45,108 nt of DNA from the NCBI GenBank assembly GCA_900550375.1, contig URRP01000019.1:1-45108 (forward strand), given 5' to 3'. Source of the stretch: an uncultured Alistipes sp. (lineage in GTDB: Bacteria > Bacteroidota > Bacteroidia > Bacteroidales > Rikenellaceae). Shown here one piece after another: positions 31,716 through 40,888 of this stretch (position 1 is its first letter; each line of letters starts with the position of its first letter). Both the position numbers and the translations under genes were made by a program. Below the pieces are notes generated by a model, which saw nothing but the letters and a program-made list of their open reading frames with translations, had not been told where the DNA came from and did no database searches.

Positions 31716-34484
31716 CTAAAAGAGCCCCAGTTCCTGCAACTTCGCCTCGAGGCTCAGCAGATCGTGATAGAGAATATCGCGCGGCTTGGCACCCTCCTGC
31801 CGCCCCACGATGCCCGCCCGTTCGAGCTGCATCATGATCCGGCCGGCGCGGTTGAAGCCCACCTCGTAGTTGCGCTGGATCATCGAGGTCGAAATCTGCC
31901 CCTGCGACACGGCGTCGCGGGCGATTTCGGCGAATTTCGCGTCGTACTTCACCGGCGCGGAACTCTCGCCGCCCGCCGTCGCTTCGCCGCCGCTCGATTC
32001 GGGGGTGTAGTCGGGCAGGTTGTAGGCCGACGGATACCCCTGTTGTTTCGAAATGTACTCTACGATGCGCTCCACCTCGGGCGTATCGACCAGTGCGCAC
32101 TGCACGCGCGTCAGCTCACCGTTGTTCGAGAAGAGCATATCGCCGCGCCCGATCAGCTGCTCGGCGCCCGGCCGGTCGATGATCGTCCGGGAGTCGATCA
32201 TCTGCATCACGCGGAAGGCGATACGCGCCGGAAAATTGGCCTTGATGCCGCCCGTGATGACCTTCACGTCGGGACGCTGCGTGGCGATGATAAGGTGAAT
32301 ACCTACCGCGCGCGCCTTCTGCGCCAACCGCATCACAGGTCCTTCGACCTCCTTGGCCGTCATGATGAGGTCGGCGAACTCGTCGACCACCACCACGATG
32401 TAGGGCAGGAACCGATGCCCCTTGAGCGGATTGAGCCGCCGCGCGGTGAATTTCTCGTTGTACTCCTTGATATTGCGCGCGCCGGCATCCTTACACAGCG
32501 CCAAACGGCTCTCCATTTCGGTGCAGAGCGAATTGAGCGTATAGACCGCCTTGCGCGGATCGGTGATGATGGCCTCCTCTTCGGACTCCATCTTGGCCAG
32601 AAAATGCCGTTCGATCTTGGCATAGAGCGAGAACTCGACCATCTTGGGGTCGATCATCACGAACTTCAACTGCGCGGGATGCTTCTTGTAGAGCAGTGAG
32701 GTGATGATGGCGTTCAACCCGACCGACTTGCCCTGTCCCGTCGCACCGGCTACCAGCAGGTGAGGCATCTTGGCAAGATCGAAGACGTAGTTCTCGTTCT
32801 GGATCGTGCGGCCGATGACCACCGGCAGCTCGGCCTTCGCCTCCTGAAACTTCATCGAGCGCACGGCCGAATACATCGAGACGATCTCCTTGTTGCGGTT
32901 GGGCACCTCGATGCCGATGGTTCCCTTGCCCGGGATAGGTGCGATAATACGGATACCCAGCGCCTTGAGACTCTGCGCGATATCGTTCTGCAAACTCTGT
33001 ATCTTCGAAATCTTGACCCCCTGCGCCTGTACGATCTCGTAGAGCGTCACCGTGGGACCCGTCGTGGCCTTGATGCGCTGGATGGGAATGCCGAAATTCT
33101 TGAGCGTCTCCTCGATGCGCGACTTGTTCTCGTAAATCTCCTCGTCGGTCACCTCCAAGTCGCAGACGTAATCTTCGAGCAGCGCGACCGTCGGACGGCG
33201 GTAGTTGATAAGATCCTTGAGCGGATCGTAGGCTTCGGTCGAGATCCGATGCTCGTCCACCAGTTCATCGTGGTGCTCCTCGACGGTCACCACCACCCCT
33301 TCGGGCACACCGGTATCCATCACCACGAAAGGTTCGTCGTCGAGGAAGGGACTCTCCGCCGCATCTTCATCGGGAACGGGAGCCACCGTCACGGCAGCCG
33401 CTTGCACCGGCGCTGTATCCGTCCCGTCGGTCGAGAGATCGAACTCGACGAATTCGTCGTCCTCGTCCGCCAGCCGCGAAGGCAGCGGCGCTTCGACCGC
33501 ATCCTCCGTCTCCCCCTCCGCGCCGAGCGTATGCTCCTCGAAGGGATCGTCGTCGTCCGACGCACGGTTGCGGGCATAATAGTCGTTGACGGTCTGCACG
33601 CCCCCCGAAACGGGAGCCACGCCCACGGGATGCACGACGAAGGAGTCGTCCTCGTCGTCCGCAGCTGCAACCGATGCTGCACCGGCTGCGGGTTTTGCCG
33701 CACGCTCCAGAAGAGGCTCCTCCTCCGCAGGCGACGCGGGCGGCGGAGTCGGCCGTACGGCGTGCACTCCGTTCTCCGCAGGCGACGCCTCCTCCCCATC
33801 CGCCTCCCCTTTGGGGCGGGAGACGACGAGCGACTGCAACGACGGCACCTTCTGCGCCACCGTTCCCACCAGTTTGCCGCTCTTGTCGACCAGCACGTTA
33901 CCGGCGCGGTTGACCGTATTGATGAAATTGCGGTTGATAAAGACGCCTGTCAGAATCCAGCCGCCCAGCAGCAGGATGATACACCCCACCATGCCGATGC
34001 TTCCGCTCAGCAGACGCCCCATTTCGATGCCGTAGGCACCGCCCCAGCCGCTGTTGAACATACCCCAGCCGTCATCGAAAGCCACGCCGAGCGTCAGCGA
34101 TCCCAGAATCAGCACCAGCAGCGAGCTGAGCACCGAATGGTGAAAGACGATCGGACGCCGGCGCAGGATGCGCACGCCCATCATCGTGACGATGAAGGGG
34201 ACGATGATCCCGAACAGCCCGAACGAACGTCCGACGAGCATCTCGGCCGTCCATGCGCCCAGACGCCCGCAGGGGTTGTCGATCGAGTCGTCGAAATGGG
34301 GATTATCACTGCCGACGCCGTGCAGGGCACTGTAATCGCTGCGCCAGTCGAAGTAGTAGAAGACCACCGACGCCATGAGGAAAATCCCGGCAAAGAGCAG
34401 CAGCAAGCCGAAAATCCACCGGGCGCTCTCGCCGTCGGAGCGCGTTGCGGAGGCTTTTGCCGATTTGGATTGGGTCGATGCCAT
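31716..34484 (-). CDS. ftsK: FtsK/SpoIIIE DNA translocase
   Basis: Septum-located ATPase that pumps chromosome termini during division. 922 residues. Four N-terminal membrane segments (about 22-46, 88-108, 115-136 and 160-183); an acidic, Ala/Pro-rich linker (about 210-410); then the motor. The motor has Walker A GATGQGKS (Lys586), Walker B VVVVDEFADL, and the RecA-like core with ATQRPDVKVITGGIKANFPARIAF. The C-terminal gamma winged helix (about 855-922) contains STSMIQRNYEVGFNRAGRIM. The start at 34484 (MASTQSKSAKA) fits a -7 box 22 bp upstream. Confidence 0.96.
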   Translation of the reverse strand: MASTQSKSAKASATRSDGESARWIFGLLLLFAGIFLMASVVFYYFDWRSDYSALHGVGSDNPHFDDSIDNPCGRLGAWTAEMLVGRSFGLFGIIVPFIVTMMGVRILRRRPIVFHHSVLSSLLVLILGSLTLGVAFDDGWGMFNSGWGGAYGIEMGRLLSGSIGMVGCIILLLGGWILTGVFINRNFINTVNRAGNVLVDKSGKLVGTVAQKVPSLQSLVVSRPKGEADGEEASPAENGVHAVRPTPPPASPAEEEPLLERAAKPAAGAASVAAADDEDDSFVVHPVGVAPVSGGVQTVNDYYARNRASDDDDPFEEHTLGAEGETEDAVEAPLPSRLADEDDEFVEFDLSTDGTDTAPVQAAAVTVAPVPDEDAAESPFLDDEPFVVMDTGVPEGVVVTVEEHHDELVDEHRISTEAYDPLKDLINYRRPTVALLEDYVCDLEVTDEEIYENKSRIEETLKNFGIPIQRIKATTGPTVTLYEIVQAQGVKISKIQSLQNDIAQSLKALGIRIIAPIPGKGTIGIEVPNRNKEIVSMYSAVRSMKFQEAKAELPVVIGRTIQNENYVFDLAKMPHLLVAGATGQGKSVGLNAIITSLLYKKHPAQLKFVMIDPKMVEFSLYAKIERHFLAKMESEEEAIITDPRKAVYTLNSLCTEMESRLALCKDAGARNIKEYNEKFTARRLNPLKGHRFLPYIVVVVDEFADLIMTAKEVEGPVMRLAQKARAVGIHLIIATQRPDVKVITGGIKANFPARIAFRVMQMIDSRTIIDRPGAEQLIGRGDMLFSNNGELTRVQCALVDTPEVERIVEYISKQQGYPSAYNLPDYTPESSGGEATAGGESSAPVKYDAKFAEIARDAVSQGQISTSMIQRNYEVGFNRAGRIMMQLERAGIVGRQEGAKPRDILYHDLLSLEAKLQELGLF

Positions 34485-34505
34485 GTTATTTTTCGTTTAT
34501 CGATA

Positions 34506-34513
34506 CAAAGGTA
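34506..34513 (-). promoter_or_regulatory. -7 box proximal to ftsK
   Basis: Minus-strand TACCTTTG, 22 bp before the ftsK ATG. No TTG is seen 20 bp upstream, so it is weaker on paper than the distal promoter at 34705-34735. Confidence 0.5.
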
Positions 34514-34704
34514 ATTATAACTTCAATCTACCGGTGTTTTCGGCTCAGTTTTTCGTATCCGTTCACTGTTACCCGCGGCCATTGGCCGCGTTTACAAATC
34601 TGACCCTCCCCGTAAACCCGCTCCTCGGAGGGGACTTCGGTCACGCCATCCAACGAAGCCGGAAACTTTGACCGTCGGTACATCGAGGTGTGTAATCACA
34701 GAGA
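34514..34704 (-). other. murI-ftsK intergenic region, possible leader or small RNA
   Basis: About 190 nt without a credible gene. On the minus strand it holds CGCGGCCA-a-TGGCCGCG (about 34573-34589) and a CTCCGAGGAG-type stem. It is preceded by a canonical promoter. It could be a structured ftsK leader or an independent small RNA. A 65-residue ORF overlapping murI in this stretch is not convincing. Confidence 0.35.
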
Positions 34705-34735
34705 CAAAAGTAGCGATCATTTTCCATTTATGCAA
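34705..34735 (-). promoter_or_regulatory. Distal promoter at the 3' end of murI
   Basis: Minus-strand TACTTTTG at 34705-34712 and TTG at 34733-34735 with exactly 20-bp spacing. The TTG lies inside the last codons of murI. It would start a transcript about 210 nt upstream of ftsK. Confidence 0.55.
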
Positions 34736-35507
34736 CGTCGCAGGCGAAAGCCTTGCGGCGCAGCCGCTCGCGGTAGTCCTCGTCGGCATAGGTCAGAAAG
34801 CCGTATTCGGGCCGGTGACCCGCCTCGGCACGCAGATCGCAGGTGTCGAGCAGTTCGGCCGTGCGGCGCGCCACCGCAGGCGCAGGATCGATGATCGTCA
34901 CGCCGCGGCCCGCCGTCGCCCGCCGGATCGGCCCCATCAGAAAAGGATAATGCGTGCATCCCAGCACGATCTGGTCAGCGCCGCGCGCCAGCATACCGGC
35001 CATCGCCGCCGCCACCGCACGATCCGCTTCGGGCGTCTCTTCGAGGTTGTTTTCGACCAACTCGACGAATCCCGTACCCGGCGCGGCGATCACCTCCACG
35101 TCGCGGCCGTAACGGGCCGCCGTATGGCGGAACAGATCGCCGTCCAGACTCCGCTCGGTAGCCAGCACCCCCACCACGCCGCTGCGCGTATGCAGGCAGG
35201 CGGGTTTCACGGCGGGTTCCATCCCCACGATCGGAAGCGCTGCATAGTTCGCACGCAGGAAATCGATCGCGGCGGCCGTCGCCGTATTGCAGGCCACCAC
35301 GACCAGTTTGCATCCCTCCTCCACGAGCCGTGCGACGGCCGCATCCGAAAGCGCACGCACCTCCTCGCGCGAACGCGACCCGTAGGGGCAGTTCTTGCCG
35401 TCGCCCAGATAGAGCAGCGACTCCTCCGGCAGCAGACGCCGTACCTCGCGCCAGACGGTCAGCCCGCCCAGTCCCGAGTCGTAAATTCCTATCGGAGCGT
35501 TATTCAT
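34728..35507 (-). CDS. murI: Glutamate racemase
   Basis: Interconverts L- and D-glutamate to supply D-Glu for peptidoglycan. 259 residues, normal size. Signature blocks: IYDSGLGGLTV (Asp10-Ser11), VVACNTATA with catalytic Cys73, and VLGCTHYPFL with catalytic Cys184 and His186. The start (MNNAPIGIYDSG) overlaps the last 8 bp of aroK, indicating translational coupling. Last gene of the plsC-parE-parC-aroK-murI run. Confidence 0.97.
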   Translation of the reverse strand: MNNAPIGIYDSGLGGLTVWREVRRLLPEESLLYLGDGKNCPYGSRSREEVRALSDAAVARLVEEGCKLVVVACNTATAAAIDFLRANYAALPIVGMEPAVKPACLHTRSGVVGVLATERSLDGDLFRHTAARYGRDVEVIAAPGTGFVELVENNLEETPEADRAVAAAMAGMLARGADQIVLGCTHYPFLMGPIRRATAGRGVTIIDPAPAVARRTAELLDTCDLRAEAGHRPEYGFLTYADEDYRERLRRKAFACDVA

Positions 35508-36027
35508 TGCCTTCGAGATAGTGCACGATTCGTTCCACAGCTTCGTCGTCGCTCAGGACATCGCAGTCGATGACCAGCGCCGCCTGCGCATAATAGGGTT
35601 CGCGTTCGGCGATGTTGCGCTGCATGAACGCCACCAGTTCGGCGCCGCTCATTCCTTGCAGCTTGGGGCGCTTCGAAAGGCCGTAAGGGGTCAGCCGAGC
35701 AGCGATTTTATCTGCCGAACGGCGCAGATAGACCGTCACACCCGCCTTCGACAGGCGCTCCATATTGTCGCTCCACGTCGGCAGCCCGCCGCCCGTGGCC
35801 ACGATACACGCCTCCTCCTCTGCCGCCAGCCGCTCCACCACCGAGCGCTCCAGTTCGCGGAACCGCTCTTCGCCTTCATAGCGGAAGATGTCGCTGACCG
35901 ACGCCCCTTCCATGCGTTCGACCTCGGTGTCGGTATCGACGGCGCGCACACCCGTCCGGCGCGACAATTTACGCGCCAGCGTGCTCTTGCCGCACCCCAT
36001 ATACCCCACCAGAAAAACCTTTGCCAC
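35500..36027 (-). CDS. aroK: Shikimate kinase
   Basis: Phosphorylates shikimate at the 3-hydroxyl in aromatic amino acid synthesis. 175 residues, standard size. P-loop GYMGCGKST at residues 8-16; DTD at 31-33 (substrate and magnesium binding); FRELE after a short helix; ATGGGLP near 80, the shikimate-binding glycines; and the lid region with RLTPYGLSKRP. Starts 13 bp after parC and overlaps murI by 8 bp. Confidence 0.96.
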   Translation of the reverse strand: MAKVFLVGYMGCGKSTLARKLSRRTGVRAVDTDTEVERMEGASVSDIFRYEGEERFRELERSVVERLAAEEEACIVATGGGLPTWSDNMERLSKAGVTVYLRRSADKIAARLTPYGLSKRPKLQGMSGAELVAFMQRNIAEREPYYAQAALVIDCDVLSDDEAVERIVHYLEGNE

Positions 36028-36040
36028 CGCTGCTGCCGTA

Positions 36041-38872
36041 TTAAAAGAGATTGAGCTGTTCCACGTCGATCACGTCGTCCTGATCGCCGCGCGGACGCTC
36101 GATCGTAAATTCCACGTCGTCCGATACCTCGGGTGTCACCACCGGTTCTTCGGGCAGTTCGATTCCCTCCGCGCCGGCCGCATCTTCCGCCGAAACACCG
36201 ACTGCACCCGCCGTAACGCCGTCATCGCCTCTCAGCGCATCGTCGGGACCGTCGTCTTCCGTCACGGGGCCGATCGGCTCCTCTTCGGGTTCATCAGGCT
36301 CGACGAAGCACAGTGACGCCACTTCGAAGGTCGTCACCCGTTTGCCCTTGGCGCGATGGCTCTTGACGCCGACGAAACCGTCGACATCCATCCGTTCCGC
36401 CGGCCGCGACGCCTGTACGCCGGCATAAGTCACCTCCAGCTGCGCACCGGCACGTCCCGTGCGGCAGACGAAGTCGCCCGTCCCCTCCTCGTCGAGGAAG
36501 AACTGCGTCTTGTCGCCCGATTCGATCGTGAAGCGCTTGAGATAGTAGTAGTTCTGCTCGCGGTCGAAATAGCAGACCGCGTAGATCCGCTCGGGGCGGT
36601 AGCGCTCGACCAGCACCGTATCGTCGGGGAAGTGCTGTTGCAGGTCGTAGCCCGTGATATAGTAAGTGCGGGGCGTCCATACCAACAGCTTGTCCTCGCC
36701 CTTGAAAGCGCCCAGCGCATAACCCCTCCCCTCGGAATTGAGCCGGTGCACGTCGTCGTCGAACCAGATCTGCTGGCTGCCCAGCGTCGAGGTGCCGCGC
36801 TCCTTCATCACGATCTTGTGGATGCCGTAGCGCGAGAAGAGGTTGCCCTGACTCTGGCGCCCCTTGATGGCCAGCGTCGAGAAGTCGAGGTCGACGATCA
36901 CCTTCTTCAGCCGCGGGCGCGGCTTGAAGTAGACCTTCAGCACCTCGGCTTCGCCGTTGGGGTTGACCGTCATATAGATAATCTCGCTCTTGGGCGTTCC
37001 CTTCGTGATGTCGTACTCCTTGTCGCGCGTGATGCCCTTGATGGCGCAGCGCTTCATCAGGATCGGGCCGTTCTTGCCGTCGCGGTAGAGAATGTTGTAG
37101 ATCGTCCGCTCGTCGTTGCGCTTGAAGACGCCGATATAGTAGATGTTCTTGTCGAAAAAAGCCTTGTCGCTCACCTTGGTGATGATGTAGCGGCCGTCCT
37201 TCGTGAAGACGATCACGTCGTCGATGTCCGAACAGTCGCACACGAACTCGGCATCCTTCATCGACTTGCCGATACCGAAGAAACCCTCGGCACGGTCGAC
37301 GTACAACTTGGCGTTGGTGACCGCTACCTTCGCCGCCTCGATCGTGTCGAACGACCGCAGTTCGGTGCGCCGATCGCGCCCCTTGCCGTACTTCTCGCGG
37401 ATGCGTTCGTAGTAGGCGACGGCGTAGTCGGTCAGGTGGTCCAGATCGTGCTGCACACGCTCGATCTCGGCTTCGATCCCTTTGATTTCATTGTCGGCCC
37501 TGTCCGAATCGAAACGCGAAATACGGATGAATTTCAACTCCGTGAGCCGCTGCACGTCCTCTAACGTCACCTCGCGGCGCAGCAGCTTCTTGAAGGGGAC
37601 CAGTCCCTTGTCCACCGCGGCGTAGGCCGCCTCGCGGGTCTTGCATCCCTCGATGAGCTGGTAGAGCTTGTTCTCGATGAAGATGCGCTCCAGCGAAGCC
37701 GCGTGCCACGCCTCGTTCAGCTCGTGGAGTCGGATTTCGAGCTCCTGCCCCAGCAGCGCCCGCGTATGCTCCGCCGAACGGCGCAGAATCTCGCTCACCC
37801 CCATGAAATGGGGCTTCTCGTCCCAGATGACGCAGGCGTTGGGAGCGATCGACACTTCGCAGTCGGTGAAGGCGTAGAGCGCGTCGATGGTCTTGTCCGA
37901 CGACTCGTCGGGGGCCACCTGCACGATGATCTCCACCCGCTCGGCCGTATTGTCGTCCACGCGGCGGATCTTGATCTTGCCCTTCTCGTTGGCCTTGATG
38001 ATCGACCCCTTGATCGATTCGGTGGTGGTCGTATAGGGGATCTCGGTGATGGCCAGCGTCCGTTTGTCGATCTTCGAAATCTTGGCGCGCACCTTCACCG
38101 CCCCGCCCCGCAGACCGTCGTTGTAGCGCGAGACGTCGATCATGCCGCCCGTCGGAAAGTCGGGATAGAGCTGGAACGTCTCGCCGCGCAGATGGGCGAT
38201 GGCCGCATGGATCAGCTCGTTGAAGTTGTGCGGCAGAATCTTCGACGCCAGACCCACGGCGATGCCGTCGGCGCCCTGCGCCAGCAGCAGCGGGAACTTG
38301 ACGGGAAGCGTCACCGGCTCCTCCTTGCGTCCGTCGTATGACAACATCCACTCGGTGGTCTTTTTGTTGAAAACCACGTCCGATGCGAATTTCGACAGCC
38401 TCGCCTCGATGTAACGGCCCGCGGCCGCCTCGTCGCCCGTGAGAATGTTGCCCCAGTTGCCCTGACAGTCGATCAGCAGATCCTTCTGCCCCAGCTGCAC
38501 CAGCGCGTCCTTGATCGAGGCGTCGCCGTGGGGGTGGTACTGCATGGTCTGACCCACGATGTTGGCCACCTTATTGTAGCGGCCGTCGTCGATCACCTTC
38601 ATGGCATGGAGGATGCGCCGCTGCACGGGTTTCAGACCGTCGCCCACATGGGGCACGGCACGCTCCAGAATCACGTAGGAGGCGTAGTCCAGAAACCAGT
38701 TCTTGTACATGCCCGTCAACTTGCGCACGCCCCCCGTTTCGGAAGTCAGACGCGTGTAACGGCCCGGCGCAGCAGGCTGCACGACCTCCTCCTCCGATGC
38801 GGAACCGTCCGCCGCAGCACGTTCTTCAGGCCCGATCGCAGGGTCGTCGTTGGAATATATCTCTTCGCTCAT
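36041..38872 (-). CDS. parC: DNA topoisomerase IV subunit A (ParC)
   Basis: Breakage-reunion subunit of the decatenating type II topoisomerase, paired with the upstream ParE. 943 residues: an acidic N-terminal extension of about 50, the winged-helix and tower domain with catalytic Tyr154 (AGRYIEARLS), then a beta-propeller-like C-terminal domain and a long acidic tail (about 870-943). The quinolone-region motif reads HPHGDASIKDALVQ: the position equivalent to E. coli ParC Ser80 is Ala118 and the Glu84 equivalent is Asp122. No GyrA-box-like RGGKG is seen, which supports ParC over GyrA. Called ParC because a true GyrA lies at 26588-29182 and a ParE-type B subunit lies directly upstream. Confidence 0.93.
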   Translation of the reverse strand: MSEEIYSNDDPAIGPEERAAADGSASEEEVVQPAAPGRYTRLTSETGGVRKLTGMYKNWFLDYASYVILERAVPHVGDGLKPVQRRILHAMKVIDDGRYNKVANIVGQTMQYHPHGDASIKDALVQLGQKDLLIDCQGNWGNILTGDEAAAGRYIEARLSKFASDVVFNKKTTEWMLSYDGRKEEPVTLPVKFPLLLAQGADGIAVGLASKILPHNFNELIHAAIAHLRGETFQLYPDFPTGGMIDVSRYNDGLRGGAVKVRAKISKIDKRTLAITEIPYTTTTESIKGSIIKANEKGKIKIRRVDDNTAERVEIIVQVAPDESSDKTIDALYAFTDCEVSIAPNACVIWDEKPHFMGVSEILRRSAEHTRALLGQELEIRLHELNEAWHAASLERIFIENKLYQLIEGCKTREAAYAAVDKGLVPFKKLLRREVTLEDVQRLTELKFIRISRFDSDRADNEIKGIEAEIERVQHDLDHLTDYAVAYYERIREKYGKGRDRRTELRSFDTIEAAKVAVTNAKLYVDRAEGFFGIGKSMKDAEFVCDCSDIDDVIVFTKDGRYIITKVSDKAFFDKNIYYIGVFKRNDERTIYNILYRDGKNGPILMKRCAIKGITRDKEYDITKGTPKSEIIYMTVNPNGEAEVLKVYFKPRPRLKKVIVDLDFSTLAIKGRQSQGNLFSRYGIHKIVMKERGTSTLGSQQIWFDDDVHRLNSEGRGYALGAFKGEDKLLVWTPRTYYITGYDLQQHFPDDTVLVERYRPERIYAVCYFDREQNYYYLKRFTIESGDKTQFFLDEEGTGDFVCRTGRAGAQLEVTYAGVQASRPAERMDVDGFVGVKSHRAKGKRVTTFEVASLCFVEPDEPEEEPIGPVTEDDGPDDALRGDDGVTAGAVGVSAEDAAGAEGIELPEEPVVTPEVSDDVEFTIERPRGDQDDVIDVEQLNLF

Positions 38873-38916
38873 AGTCGTTTAATTTTCAATTCGGTCGCCG
38901 GCCGAAAAACCGGCCG

Positions 38917-40791
38917 TCACGCTTCGCCGATCTGGAGGTCGCCCTCCACGATATCCTCCTCGATGCGGAGGTTGTCGACGATGAAGCCCTGCCGTTCGGG
39001 CGAGTTCTTGCCCATATAGAACTCCAGCATGTCGTGAATCGGGTCGTCCTTGGTCATGCGCACCTTGTCGAGCCGCATCTGCTCGCCGATGAACTCCTTG
39101 AACTCGCCGGCCGAAATCTCGCCCAGACCTTTGAATCGCGTGATCTCGGCCTGCGCGCCGCACTTGCGGATCGCCCGCTGCCGCTCCTCGTCGGTGTAGC
39201 AGTAGTAGGTCTCCTTCTTATTGCGCACGCGGAACAGCGGCGTCTGGAGGATATACAGATGGCCGCCGCGAATCACGTCGGGGAAGAATTGCAGAAAGAA
39301 GGTCATCAGCAGCAGGCGGATGTGCATCCCGTCGACGTCGGCATCGGTAGCGATGATGACCTTGTTGTAGCGCAGGTTGTCCATATCCTCCTCGATGTTG
39401 AGCGCCGCCTGCAACAGGTTGAACTCCTCGTTTTCGTAGACCACCTTTTTCGTCAGGCCGAAACAGTTGAGCGGCTTGCCGCGCAGCGAGAAGACAGCCT
39501 GCGTACGCACGTCGCGGCTCGTGGTGATCGAACCCGACGCCGAATTTCCCTCCGTGATGAAGATCATCGACTGCTCGGCCAGCTCGTTCTTGTCCGTGAG
39601 GTGGATCTTGCAGTCGCGCAGCTTCTTGTTGTTGAGCGACACCTTTTTGGCCGTCTCGCGCGCCTTCTTCTGGATGCCCGAGATCGCCTTGCGTTCCTTC
39701 TCGTTCTCCACGATCTTCTTTTGCAGCACCTGCGCCGTATCGGAGTGCTTGTGCAGGTAGTCGTCGAGGTGCTTGCCGATGAAGTCGAGCACGAAGTTGC
39801 GCATCGAGACGCCCGGCTCGATCTCCTTCGAGCCGAGCTTGATCTTGGTCTGCGACTCGAAAACGGGATCGGTGACCTTTACCGAGACGGCGGCGATGAT
39901 CGACGTGCGGATGTCCGAGGCGTCGTAGTCCTTGTGATAGAACTCCTTCACGGTTTTGGCGATCGCCTCGCGGAAAGCCGCCTGATGCGTACCGCCCTGC
40001 GAGGTGTACTGTCCGTTGACGAACGAGTAGTAGCTCTCGCCGTACCCCGATCCGTGCGTGATCGCCACCTCGATGTCGTCGCCCGAGAGGTGAATCGGCG
40101 CATAGAGCGGCTGGTCGGCCATCTTCTCGTTCAGAAGGTCCAGCAGACCGTTCTTCGAGATGTAGGACTGGCCGTTGAAGCGGAACGTCAGGCCGAGGTT
40201 GAGATAGGTGTAGTTCTTCACCATCTCCTCGACATACTCCATATTGTAGCTGTAAGCCCCGAAGACCTCCTCGTCCACACGGAACGAAATCATCGTACCG
40301 TTCTTCTCTCCCACGCCGCTCTCCCAGCGGTCGCTCTGCTCGATACCCTGCGCAAAGGTGACCGTGCGGGCTTCGCCGTCGCGCACCGAACGGGCGGTGA
40401 ACTCGCTCGAAAGCATGTTGACGGCCTTGACGCCCACACCGTTCAGACCCACGGTCTTCTTGAAGGCCGTACCGCCGTACTTGCCGCCGGTATTCATCTC
40501 GCTGACGGCCGCCGAGAGCGACTTGAGGGGGATGCCGCGCCCGTAGTCGCGCACAGTGACCATATTGTCGGCCACCGTGATCTCGATGAGCTTGCCGGCG
40601 CCCATGATGAACTCGTCGACCGAGTTGTCGACGACCTCCTTGATCAGGACATAGATGCCGTCGTCGGGCTGCGTACCGTCGCCCAGCTTGCCGATATACA
40701 TACCGGGGCGCAGGCGGATATGCTCGCGCGGAGTGAGGGTTACGATGGCATCGTCGCCGTAGGAGGCGGATGTATTGAGTAAATCTGACAT
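38917..40791 (-). CDS. parE: DNA topoisomerase IV subunit B (ParE)
   Basis: ATPase subunit of topoisomerase IV. The start at 40791 (MSDLLNTSASYGDD) is preferred to an in-frame ATG at 40821; 624 residues result. GHKL ATPase with VDNSVDEF, DYGRGIP and GLNGVGVKAVN. The transducer domain is followed by the TOPRIM domain with ITEGNSASG (most bacterial B subunits have EGDSA) and ATDADVDGMHIR (the DxD pair). Ends with the conserved RFKGLGEIS tail. parC follows after 44 bp. Confidence 0.95.
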   Translation of the reverse strand: MSDLLNTSASYGDDAIVTLTPREHIRLRPGMYIGKLGDGTQPDDGIYVLIKEVVDNSVDEFIMGAGKLIEITVADNMVTVRDYGRGIPLKSLSAAVSEMNTGGKYGGTAFKKTVGLNGVGVKAVNMLSSEFTARSVRDGEARTVTFAQGIEQSDRWESGVGEKNGTMISFRVDEEVFGAYSYNMEYVEEMVKNYTYLNLGLTFRFNGQSYISKNGLLDLLNEKMADQPLYAPIHLSGDDIEVAITHGSGYGESYYSFVNGQYTSQGGTHQAAFREAIAKTVKEFYHKDYDASDIRTSIIAAVSVKVTDPVFESQTKIKLGSKEIEPGVSMRNFVLDFIGKHLDDYLHKHSDTAQVLQKKIVENEKERKAISGIQKKARETAKKVSLNNKKLRDCKIHLTDKNELAEQSMIFITEGNSASGSITTSRDVRTQAVFSLRGKPLNCFGLTKKVVYENEEFNLLQAALNIEEDMDNLRYNKVIIATDADVDGMHIRLLLMTFFLQFFPDVIRGGHLYILQTPLFRVRNKKETYYCYTDEERQRAIRKCGAQAEITRFKGLGEISAGEFKEFIGEQMRLDKVRMTKDDPIHDMLEFYMGKNSPERQGFIVDNLRIEEDIVEGDLQIGEA

Positions 40792-40888
40792 AGTTGCGTC
40801 ATATGGAGTCCGGCGACTCATTTTCCCGCCGGCGAACCGTCGGAAATACCGGAAACTCCTTCTCTATAATATTGTTAGTACCAGTTCG

